A stretch of 64,000 nucleotides of DNA, from NCBI GenBank assembly GCA_903945605.1, contig CAJAWH010000036.1, forward strand, positions 1 through 64,000, given 5' to 3'. A model generated the notes under the pieces. It had not been told where the DNA came from, made no database searches, and saw nothing but the letters and a program-made list of their open reading frames with translations. The position numbers and the translations under genes were made by a program. Within the stretch, counting starts at the first letter, position 1. The number at the start of each line of letters is the position of its first letter. This document shows, one piece after another, positions 1 through 8,500 of the stretch. Source of the DNA: an uncultured Methylococcaceae bacterium. Lineage in GTDB: Bacteria; Pseudomonadota; Gammaproteobacteria; Methylococcales; Methylomonadaceae.

Positions 1-4
1 AGTA

Positions 5-40
5 GTGTGTTGGGGTTCGTTCCCTCACCCCAACCTACGA
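5..40. repeat. REP-like short hairpin repeat
   Basis: An 8-bp perfect stem (positions 9-16 pairing with 27-34) encloses a 10-nt loop, and CCTACG follows. The layout resembles the dispersed REP-type palindromes that are common between genes in many gammaproteobacteria. It lies just past the 3' end of the minus-strand operon, so it could also help end transcription, although no T-tract is visible. Only one copy is in view, so repetition in the genome is inferred. Confidence 0.45.
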
Positions 41-88
41 TGCTTTGTTTCCGCGTGCGCACAAAATCGGGCCACCTACTATTTGCTA

Positions 89-742
89 CTATTTGCTGGC
101 AGACGTTTTCTGTGGGTGATATTTCTGCTTATGCAACTTATCTTCAAATTCCTGCATCAAAGTTTCAAACTCCACATTATTGATTTGCAGAAGAGGCTCG
201 GAATCGACCAACGTATCAAAAAAACCACGCGTCTGACAAGCCTTATAGCCAGTGATAATTTGCTTGCTCACTTCAAAAAGCTTTACATTCTTGCTTTCAC
301 AGGTTTTAAGCTCCTCACTGGTAGATTTTTGCACATTCAACAAATTGCCATGCTCAACAGTCAGATCATTTTTAGCTTTGTTCAAGGCATTATACTTGCC
401 AATGACTTCCTTCAACCTATCGGTGGTGGCATCTAATTTGGCTTGCAGATCGGCGTTTGTGGTTTTTTCCGCCACCAAGTCATTTTCCAAACCGGTCTTG
501 GCAGACAATGCATCGGCTTTTTCCTTTTCGGATTCTTTTTTCAACTTGTCCAAATCAGCCAGCGTCTTATCATTTTCTGCCTTCAATTTGTCACGCTGCG
601 CGGTCATATCCTGCACCATCGCCTGCAACTTATTGACAATTTTGGCATTGCCGCCTTTTTCCGGTGCGGCATACAGATCAGCGGAAAAGGCACAGACAAA
701 CAATATTGCCGCCAGTGAACGTCTTGTAAGGATGAGCATCAT
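89..742 (-). CDS. Periplasmic coiled-coil protein, last gene of the TonB/ExbBD-porin operon
   Basis: This 217-residue protein opens with two arginines and a hydrophobic stretch ending in YAA, which is a Sec signal peptide. Residues from about 35 to 150 are rich in K, E, D, L and A in heptad-like spacing, so a long coiled coil is likely. The C-terminal 60 residues are less regular and contain two cysteines. It is the last gene of the operon and its ATG overlaps the porin stop codon as TAATG, so it is translationally coupled to the porin. I do not recognise a named family. From context it may be a periplasmic spacer or scaffold for the porin and TonB-like protein, which is inference. A second ATG directly follows the first. 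Confidence 0.85.
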   Translation of the reverse strand: MMLILTRRSLAAILFVCAFSADLYAAPEKGGNAKIVNKLQAMVQDMTAQRDKLKAENDKTLADLDKLKKESEKEKADALSAKTGLENDLVAEKTTNADLQAKLDATTDRLKEVIGKYNALNKAKNDLTVEHGNLLNVQKSTSEELKTCESKNVKLFEVSKQIITGYKACQTRGFFDTLVDSEPLLQINNVEFETLMQEFEDKLHKQKYHPQKTSASK

Positions 743-2496
743 TAGAATCTCGTATTGATGTCAAGTTGCAGGGTGTCTATGCCCCATTTAGGCCCAGTGA
801 TCACATCTGTGCTTAACCATCTGCCGGTCAGCCAAGTGTTTTTCATGATGCCGTAGTTACCGCCCATCGACCAACCTTTAGCATTGGTGCCGCCCAAATG
901 GAAATCGGAGTCGGTATAAGCATCTAAAACCGCGTTGGATTCTATATAACGGTATTGCGCGAACACGTTCCATTGGCCATTACGGTCAACTTTAGGCCAA
1001 CCAGCATCCATGCGTACTTGCCAAGCAGTAGTGCCGCTGTTATAGGGGTTCAATAAAGCCGTATTGCGCATGACATTGCCAATATTTTTTGCAAAATCAC
1101 CCGCTAACACCACATGGTAAGGGGCAAACATCGCCATATTGTAACTGCCGTTAACATTGACAATCTTAAAGTCAGAAGCCAAGCCAGCCAGACCCACAAC
1201 ACCATTCGTTTCACAAATAGAGGTCAAGCTATTGCCGCCTTGCATAAACTGGGGAACAGATTGGTTATTGTTTGCTGTGTTAGTGCCACAATTAGAATTT
1301 AAGCCATTAACCAAGTTTTGGCTATTGTTAACCGAAGCTTTAATATTCTGATAATCATAATACGCAGCAGCCATACTGAACACATCTTGGTTATCGAAGC
1401 CCCATTCCAAGCCTGTTTGACCGCCAAACATCCATTTGTTATGTGATGATTGCGATTGCGAGAACGCCCCGCCTGCCGTGGCGCGGTTATTGATTGAGTC
1501 TTGTAACGGGAACGCACCTACCGTCATAAATACCGAACGTGAACTGTCGGATTTTTCGGCAATACCGTCACTAGAGGACAAATTGTGCCGTGCTGTGCTA
1601 TACAAACCTTCAAACGACAAGTCAGCATCCCACACCAACTCACTGCCGCCAGTGAATTCACCACCGCCGACAAACCAAGGGTTTTGGGTACGCCCACCTG
1701 CTACGGTCAACCATTTGTAGCCATCCGTGTCAACCGCTTCGTATTTCAAGAAAGCACGATCCAAGTTGAACTGATACTGTCCGCCGTAATTGCCCAAGGT
1801 TTGGTTGGTGGAAATAGGGTTAGGGATATTACCGGTAGCCAAACGGATGCCGGTTTTTAAACTATCGTTAATTTTGGCATCAATCGCCAAGCGCAACCGC
1901 TCCCTAAACCACTGCCTGCCTGTAGTGGTATTATAAAAAGCGTCATTGGAAAGATCATTAATAGCCGATGCGCCGTTATTAATCGCTTGATAATTGTAAT
2001 AATAGCCACTAGCACCAGGTGCGTTATTACCTGGGGCCATATAATCGCCTTGCGAACGCAAACGCAAATCCCCAGACAACTTAAAGCGGTTTATCCAATC
2101 CGGCAAAGCACTGGGCACGCCCCATTGTTGGGTTTTGGCTTCTTTAATGACATCTTGGGTCACATCAGCACGCAGCTCCGAACGCACTTGCTGGCGTATT
2201 TCGTCTTTTACAAAATCTGGCACATAAGGTACTCGCACCTCACCCGGCTCGGCAGGTGTGGCATCGGTCGCCCCGCCCGCTTTAGCTTGATTGGCTGCTT
2301 GCTTTTCGGCATCGGCTTCCGCCCGCTTAATCATCTCATCAGCCACTTTTTCAGTTAACACGCCTTGTTTGACTAATTCTTTAATCAGATTAGTTGTGGT
2401 GTTACGCAGTTTTAGAAGCTCCTCTTTTTCACCCGCTTGGGCCAGACTCACCAAACCACAAAGCGCAAAAGCCAGCAACTGCTGTTTATTGTCCAT
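742..2496 (-). CDS. Putative beta-barrel porin (Porin_5-like)
   Basis: The 584-residue product has a signal peptide ending in AQA, a short helical segment (about residues 22-70), an A/G/P-rich linker, and then a long region of alternating polar and aromatic strands ending in F. These are the marks of an outer-membrane beta-barrel that uses the BAM pathway. The strand-rich part (GDLRLRSQGD, WFRERLRLAIDAK, TGIRLATGN) resembles the putative porin family near ExbB/ExbD/TonB operons. A conserved-looking segment, VRVPYVPDF at residues 87-95, sits between linker and barrel. There is no plug domain of a classical TonB-dependent receptor. Transported substrate is unknown. The gene is 23 bp from the tonB-like gene and overlaps the coiled-coil gene. 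Confidence 0.85.
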   Translation of the reverse strand: MDNKQQLLAFALCGLVSLAQAGEKEELLKLRNTTTNLIKELVKQGVLTEKVADEMIKRAEADAEKQAANQAKAGGATDATPAEPGEVRVPYVPDFVKDEIRQQVRSELRADVTQDVIKEAKTQQWGVPSALPDWINRFKLSGDLRLRSQGDYMAPGNNAPGASGYYYNYQAINNGASAINDLSNDAFYNTTTGRQWFRERLRLAIDAKINDSLKTGIRLATGNIPNPISTNQTLGNYGGQYQFNLDRAFLKYEAVDTDGYKWLTVAGGRTQNPWFVGGGEFTGGSELVWDADLSFEGLYSTARHNLSSSDGIAEKSDSSRSVFMTVGAFPLQDSINNRATAGGAFSQSQSSHNKWMFGGQTGLEWGFDNQDVFSMAAAYYDYQNIKASVNNSQNLVNGLNSNCGTNTANNNQSVPQFMQGGNSLTSICETNGVVGLAGLASDFKIVNVNGSYNMAMFAPYHVVLAGDFAKNIGNVMRNTALLNPYNSGTTAWQVRMDAGWPKVDRNGQWNVFAQYRYIESNAVLDAYTDSDFHLGGTNAKGWSMGGNYGIMKNTWLTGRWLSTDVITGPKWGIDTLQLDINTRF

Positions 2497-2519
2497 ATCT
2501 ATACCTGTTTAAATAGCTG

Positions 2520-3185
2520 TTAAATTGTGTCTTTAATCCGTAATTTGACGGGTTGTTCCATGCCAGCGGGAGGCTGCTCATTAAATTTTTTCAATTTGCC
2601 CAACACCTTGGTCAACAAGGCATCAATCTCGGGGTCATTGCTGCCTTTGGCCACTTCAATGCGCTTTACCGTGCCATCAGGTTCTATCCAAATATCAACA
2701 ATCGCTGTAAAACCTTTTTTACGTAATTCGTCTTTTTCGGACAACAGCTCTTGCACTTCATTTTTGATAATGCCGTGATACCAAGCAAATGGATTGCCGC
2801 CCTCACCGCCGCCCAACAGACCCTTGCCGCCTTTACGGCCGACCAAACCAAAACTGTCCGAACCGGCGCCTCCTTCAGCATCCAAGCCCAAATCACCCGG
2901 TGGTGGCTCTGCCACATCCGGCAACGGTTCCGGCTCCGGTTCCGCCTCAGGCTCCACCTGCTCCATTTTTTCTTCTGGCGGTGGTGGCTGCTCCACTTTA
3001 GGGGGCGGTGGTGGCGGTGGCGGTGGCTTAAGCACCGTGATAGGCTGGATTTTCTTCTCCTTTTTCTCAGGCTTATCTTCCATGTTGCCAATAAATTTAA
3101 CAATCAAAAATATTGACACCAGCAAAACCACAACACCTATTAAAGTGGGTATATAGGCCTTAAAACTCTTTTTATGTGTTGTCAT
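2520..3185 (-). CDS. TonB-like energy transducer
   Basis: This 221-residue protein has one N-terminal transmembrane helix (about residues 13-32), a highly charged proline-rich linker with a run of nine prolines and alternating E/P stretches, a glycine-rich segment, and a C-terminal TonB/TolA-type fold (IVDIWIEPDGTVKRIEVAKG, then paired helix and strand). That is the architecture of TonB, which spans the periplasm and passes inner-membrane proton-motive force to an outer-membrane partner. It lies 10 bp after exbD and 23 bp before the porin gene, so the porin or the neighbouring two-partner secretion pair is the likely partner. No TonB-dependent receptor with a plug is in this operon. The family call is firm; the partner is inference. 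Confidence 0.88.
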   Translation of the reverse strand: MTTHKKSFKAYIPTLIGVVVLLVSIFLIVKFIGNMEDKPEKKEKKIQPITVLKPPPPPPPPPKVEQPPPPEEKMEQVEPEAEPEPEPLPDVAEPPPGDLGLDAEGGAGSDSFGLVGRKGGKGLLGGGEGGNPFAWYHGIIKNEVQELLSEKDELRKKGFTAIVDIWIEPDGTVKRIEVAKGSNDPEIDALLTKVLGKLKKFNEQPPAGMEQPVKLRIKDTI

Positions 3186-3195
3186 GCCGATGGTC

Positions 3196-3600
3196 TTATT
3201 TGACTAAATTTTGGGTGACAAGACCGATTTGCGTGATGTCCAACTTACCTAGCAGAGCCAGTACATTGACAATATTCACATATTGCACAGCGGCATCGCC
3301 TTTGATGACCACCGGCAAGGCAGGGTTGACCGCTTTGTATTGCTGTAAGGATGACTCCAGTTGCTCCATAGTCACCGGATAAGTGTCCAGAAATATTGTA
3401 CCATCAGCAGTGATCGTGATCGCCTTGGTTTGTGGCTTGGACAAGCTGGGGGCATCACTCGCTTTAGGCAAGTTGACGGTAATGCCTTGCACTGCCGCTG
3501 TAGTCATCAGAATGAACACCACCAGCAACACATAAGCCAAATCCAGCATGGGCGTAACGTTAATCTCATCGTACGCTGCGTTTTCTTCTTGTACTTTCAT
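3196..3600 (-). CDS. exbD: ExbD/TolR-type biopolymer transporter subunit
   Basis: The 134-residue protein has a short cytoplasmic start, one transmembrane helix containing the expected aspartate (INVTPMLDLAYVLLVVFIL, Asp20), and a periplasmic domain with the ExbD/TolR strand-helix pattern (KAITITADGTIFLD, then LPVVIKGDAAVQY). ExbD forms the proton-conducting stator with ExbB and drives TonB. The membrane aspartate needed for proton passage is present, so the motor looks functional. Gene order exbB-exbD-tonB with gaps of 19 and 10 bp supports one complex. TolR is an alternative name for the fold, but the adjacent TonB-like gene favours ExbD. Confidence 0.9.
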   Translation of the reverse strand: MKVQEENAAYDEINVTPMLDLAYVLLVVFILMTTAAVQGITVNLPKASDAPSLSKPQTKAITITADGTIFLDTYPVTMEQLESSLQQYKAVNPALPVVIKGDAAVQYVNIVNVLALLGKLDITQIGLVTQNLVK

Positions 3601-3619
3601 GACCTGTTACCCGCTGCCC

Positions 3620-5437
3620 TTAAGTATGTTCTTCGGCCAACTTGGCAACGAATTCATCCACGAAAACATGCAAATCCGCTGTCACCACTTTAATTTGGCT
3701 ACCCAGATAGTTATAGCCAAACAGTGCCGGAATCGCCACCGCCAAACCGACCACCGTTGCCGTCAAAGCCGCAGCAATACCTGGCGCAATCGCGTTTACG
3801 TTAACTTCACCGCTCACCGCAATCGCCGCGAAAGTGATCATTACCCCAACCACCGTACCCAGCAGACCCAAAAACGGGCCACCGGAAATGGCTATGGTCA
3901 ACAACACCATTTGTGAATTTAATTTTTGCAGTTCGCGCACCACCACAGCATCCATTGAAGCCTTGACAGCCGCCATTGCCGAAGCGCTCAATAAGTTACC
4001 CGACTGTCCTGAAGCACCAGTGGGCTTTGACAAGCGCTTGTTCATTTCTTGCACACCGACATGATAAATGCGGTACAGTGGGGAACCAGAAAAATCGTCA
4101 TGTTGTGCGGTCAAAGAAAACAGCAAAGGCGATTCATCAAACGCTTCTTGTCCGCTTACATCCTGCTTATCCAAGGTGCTGAAATCACGGGACCCCAACT
4201 CGGCGAAAGCTTCTTCAAAACGTTTGTTATATTTAGCCACACTATTTAACACAATGCCTTTAGTGATCATCACCAAGGTACTGATAACAAACATCACCAT
4301 CAAAATACCGATGATCACCCAACCGTCAATGGTCACGTTCTTCAGGGTGGCCACCACATAAGACTCGCCACCTTCCTCACTGTCCGGGCCGGCATCTTCA
4401 TCATAAGTCAGGATAGCCGAACTGGCCCCTTGCATATCCACATCAAACTTTATGGCGTTGGCATCACGGGCCACTTTATACAAGGTCAATTGGTCCAACA
4501 AACCATTAAAGCCCCGTGCGGCAATCGTATCGGCACCCAACGTGATTTCACCGGACAACTCGGGCAACGCATAAGCAAAATTACCGGCAGCCACACCATC
4601 CACATACAGCAGCAATTCGCTGGCATTGGCAACCACTGCCACGTTATGCCAAGCACCAGGGGCCAACGTGGCAGTCCCGGCAAATTCCTGTTTACCAGCA
4701 CCGCCAGTCACTTCAAGCACGGGTGTCTGATCTTTAATGGCTAACGTGAAACCCGCTGCAGGGGCAACACGCTGCAACACCACCGCATTGGTTTGTGGTT
4801 GGTCAAATTTTATCCAAGTCGAAAAAGTCCAGCCGTTGGCAGGGGCCATTTGCAGGGAAGGTGCAGCCGGTATCCTGACCACCTGACCGCCCTGAAATTG
4901 CGCAGCCGAGCCTATCAAACCACTATCCACCAGTGTCGCGGTGGCTTCGGAAGGATTATTGGCATTAGCGGTCAAATCTTTAATGGCTGTGCCGGTGAAC
5001 GAATAATCCAGCACCTCATTGACGGCAAACGAACCTGGGGCATCCTGTGCGTCAACCGCTTCGGCATTGGCGTAATACAACCAGAAAGCCGGTTCCGGTT
5101 GGGTGGCAATGTCGGCAGGCAACTTGACCCAAATCAAGGCCATTTCGTTTACGGTGTCGAGCTTTTCGATAAAGTACTTTAGAGGGGTTTTCTCATCACC
5201 CGCCAATACCCGAAAATCTTTGCCCTGCTCAGCCAGTTCAGCAAAATACGCAAAATTGCCGGTATGCAAACGCACCAAAGCAAAAGCATCTCCCGGAATG
5301 GTTTCGCCTGATTGCTGAAGTTTTTGTTTGTCCAAGGTGATTTTTTTCTTGTACCCCCAATCATCATTCCACCAAGCGGTCGCCATATTAGGCAACAAAA
5401 TCAAACATATCAGTAAAAGCCAAAACCGTTTCATCAT
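3620..5437 (-). CDS. ExbB/MotA/TolQ proton channel with N-terminal DUF2341 and LamG-like domains
   Basis: At 605 residues this is more than twice the usual ExbB length. A signal peptide (residues 1-21) leads to a tryptophan-rich DUF2341 segment (WWNDDWGYKKKITL), then a concanavalin/LamG-like domain at about 150-330 (FSTWIKFDQP, WHNVAVVANASELLLYVDG, FNGLLDQLTLYKVAR), an acidic linker, a transmembrane helix near 369-392, and the ExbB core with its conserved two-helix block near 500-570 (GPFLGLLGTVVGVMITFAA). The extra domains should face the periplasm, where LamG folds typically bind sugar or protein. It is the first gene of the exbB-exbD-tonB-porin-coiled-coil unit. A second ATG 3 bp downstream has a better-spaced GGGAA ribosome site. 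Confidence 0.9.
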   Translation of the reverse strand: MMKRFWLLLICLILLPNMATAWWNDDWGYKKKITLDKQKLQQSGETIPGDAFALVRLHTGNFAYFAELAEQGKDFRVLAGDEKTPLKYFIEKLDTVNEMALIWVKLPADIATQPEPAFWLYYANAEAVDAQDAPGSFAVNEVLDYSFTGTAIKDLTANANNPSEATATLVDSGLIGSAAQFQGGQVVRIPAAPSLQMAPANGWTFSTWIKFDQPQTNAVVLQRVAPAAGFTLAIKDQTPVLEVTGGAGKQEFAGTATLAPGAWHNVAVVANASELLLYVDGVAAGNFAYALPELSGEITLGADTIAARGFNGLLDQLTLYKVARDANAIKFDVDMQGASSAILTYDEDAGPDSEEGGESYVVATLKNVTIDGWVIIGILMVMFVISTLVMITKGIVLNSVAKYNKRFEEAFAELGSRDFSTLDKQDVSGQEAFDESPLLFSLTAQHDDFSGSPLYRIYHVGVQEMNKRLSKPTGASGQSGNLLSASAMAAVKASMDAVVVRELQKLNSQMVLLTIAISGGPFLGLLGTVVGVMITFAAIAVSGEVNVNAIAPGIAAALTATVVGLAVAIPALFGYNYLGSQIKVVTADLHVFVDEFVAKLAEEHT

Positions 5438-5566
5438 TATTTCCCATTTAATTTGATAATTGAATTATCACTTAAATTAGTTACAAAAGTATTAATTAAC
5501 CAAGCGATAACATTGGTCAACTGATTAAATACACATCAAATTGTCTATTATAAAAAGCCATTAAGG
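5438..5566 (-). promoter_or_regulatory. Promoter region of the exbB operon with a GATAATT palindrome
   Basis: The 129-bp gap between the tpsA stop and the exbB start is AT-rich. It contains a perfect palindrome, GATAATT-G-AATTATC, at 5455-5469, about 20 bp upstream of the exbB start codon. The position suits an operator or the 5' end of a promoter for the downstream operon, so the ExbB-TonB genes may be expressed separately from tpsA. No clear -35/-10 pair was assigned. Confidence 0.4.
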
Positions 5567-8500
5567 TCAGTTTTTACAACCATGTTCATCCTTACACTTG
5601 TTGCTGCCCAACACTTCAACGCTTAACACCCCTAACGCAGCTTGTTTGCTTTTTGATTTTCCGTCATCAGCCGAATCAATAGACGCTTGGGCCACTTGGG
5701 TGACGTTGGCCGCCACATTGCTGACCCCCGTCAAACCTGCCGCGACACTCGCCGAAGCTGCCGGAACACCGGTGCCCACACCGCCAACCTGAATGTTATT
5801 GGCACCAATGACCGCCGTTGCGGAAATGGTCACGTTGTTTGCACCAATGCCTGCCTCACCGGCATTAACCACGCCGCCCGGGGCAAACAAATAAGCATTG
5901 CCACTGGGCAAGCCATAATTGGCCACCGCCCTGATACCACTGCCCGACACAGCCGGAGCGATAAGGGTCTGCTTGAGATCATTTTGGTAGCTCACCGTGA
6001 CAGTCGGCACCGACAATGCCGATTTGGCACCGCGCCCCGCATCGATGTTGCCGGATGAAGACCAAATCAATACATCACCACCACCTTGTGTAAATACCCT
6101 TGACTGGTTCACCTCAAAATCGCCACTGGAGAAGGCATTAATGTTGCCCGCCGCTTGGGTGATAATACCCAAATCAGTGGAATCTTTGACCAACCCAGGG
6201 AAAACAAAAGGCAAACCGGCATTAATAGAGCCGCCTGGCACCGTCAAATTAATATCCCCACCCTGCTTGGTTTGAATGGTGCTGAAGATCAAACTTAAAT
6301 TTCCGCTCCAAGTCGTTCCTGGGAATAAATTATTAATAGCCGCAAAACCACTGGCATTACCAACACTTTTATCTGCAGCAGATGCGCTACCAGCAATAAT
6401 CAGCTCGTTATACAGCACTGCGTCCAAAGCCACATTTAATTGCGGCTGTATTGACAAATAAGTGTCAGGGCTTAATCCACCAAATATGACCAAAGCCTGT
6501 GCATCAGTCACTGAAGCATCACCCGGCAAAGTCCTGACAAAATCGCCTATTGTTTTTGTCACTGAAGACAGCACACTATCATAGGTCAATTTAATACTGC
6601 CATTAATACTGCCATCCGGCAATTCTTGGATATTTGGCGCAAATGGCAACCCCTTAGTTGCCTCAGCTTTTAAAAGGTCAATCAAGCTTTGTGGCATGGA
6701 TTTTTTATAGCTATTGGCCGGGTCGCTCAAATAAGCAATAAAATTGGCATAATCCGGAGTTTTATTATTATTAAGACCGGCAATTACCGACAGACTAGCC
6801 CCGCCCGTGGGCAAGTTGGTTTGTGAGATATTACCTGTGGATATAATCCCATCGGACAAACCCAAATCAATATTCCGACCACTTTTAACCAACAGCGCCC
6901 CTGGCCCGTTAACCGCAATCTTGTCATTCAAATTACTCGAATCCAGCGAACCGATAACATTCAGCGCCACCGGATTGGTAATGTCCCTGCCTGCTGATAC
7001 CACTGACACCATCGATGCATCATTGTTTTGTAAAGTTGCATTGAGATTGACAATATCCCTGCCCGCTTGGATGATGCCCGACTTGCCGACATACAAATTG
7101 ACTTGGTTGATATCCCCTTGTTGGGTCACCAGATAAGCAGGCTGGTTATCATTCGCATGTAAGATAGGCGCATTGGTCGTATATAAGGCCTTAGTGCTGG
7201 AGTTCTTCACTGGGAAGGAAAAATAGCCATAAGTGATGCTAGGGTCAGTCATGCCGGGCACATAAGCAGTCGGCAAATTGGCAATTGGAATATCCAACAT
7301 GGTGATCAAACCGGGTGTGGCAGAAGAAATGCCGGTGATATTATCCCTTGCCAACACCACCAAAGAAGACTGGTTGGAAGGGAAAAGGTCAATATTCCCC
7401 AGCAGCGTGCTCCCGCCATAAGCAACCGCCTGCAGCGATGCCGGATAAATGCTGGCTAAGCCGGTAAGCGTATCATTAAATCCATTAGCCGCCGCGGCAA
7501 CTGAATTGTCCGTACCTAGCACCACATCCCCCGACAAAGAACTGGCGCTAATGCCACTCGTGCCGGTGTAACTAAAGAACTTGGCGGTGCCAATCATAGG
7601 ATCACTGACCGCTGACAAACTGAGCCCATCACTCGCCATCAACGTTATATTGCTGTTGCCCAAAAACAATTGCGGGCCAGCAGTCAATGGAAGATTGTTG
7701 CCCGTGCTATTGCTGCTGCCGGTAATTTGACCACCCGCGGTGATAGTGCCAGTACCCTGCCCTAAATAATAAACCCCACCACTAATATCACCTCCCGCAC
7801 TGACTGCCAAATTGCCGCCGCCGTTCACCTCAATCACATTAGTGGTAAAAATGGGGTTGCCATTGGCATCCACCGCCGGATTACCGTTGGCATCCAGTTT
7901 GGGCTGCCCAACCTCTTTGCCACTGGTGGGCATAATGACCGACAAATCACTAATGCTGCCTTGGGCATTAATAGTCACGTTACCGCCACCAAATGAGCCA
8001 AAATTCTCCGCAAAATTGGCTGAGTAACCGTTGCTGGCGAAGCCAATGCCCCATGTGGTGGGGTAAACATCACCGGCAACTTTATTTTGTGGTGGTTGCG
8101 AGAAATACAACCACGTTGTATTGGTTAAAGCGTTATTGATGATTTGGTCAGTGCTGACACCCACTATATTATTATCAGTATAAACATTTAGGCTACCCCC
8201 ATCCGTCGGGTAATCCACAAATGGGAAAACACCACTATTAGCCAGCTGTGCAGTTGTGCCGTAAGGGTCTGTAGCCGACACCCTACCACCGATATAAACC
8301 GTGGCATTCTGATTTTCTAGGACAATATTTCCACCGGAGGCCAGCGTTATATTGCCTGTGCCCGTCCTGATATAAGTCTGGCTGCCATCCGAGGAACCGA
8401 TCGCCAAATCTTTACTGCCAGCCGCCAAATCAGCGGCATTGGCGGCTACCGTTGCCAAAGTATTGGCTGAATTCATATCAGCTCCAGAAACCAATTGGTA

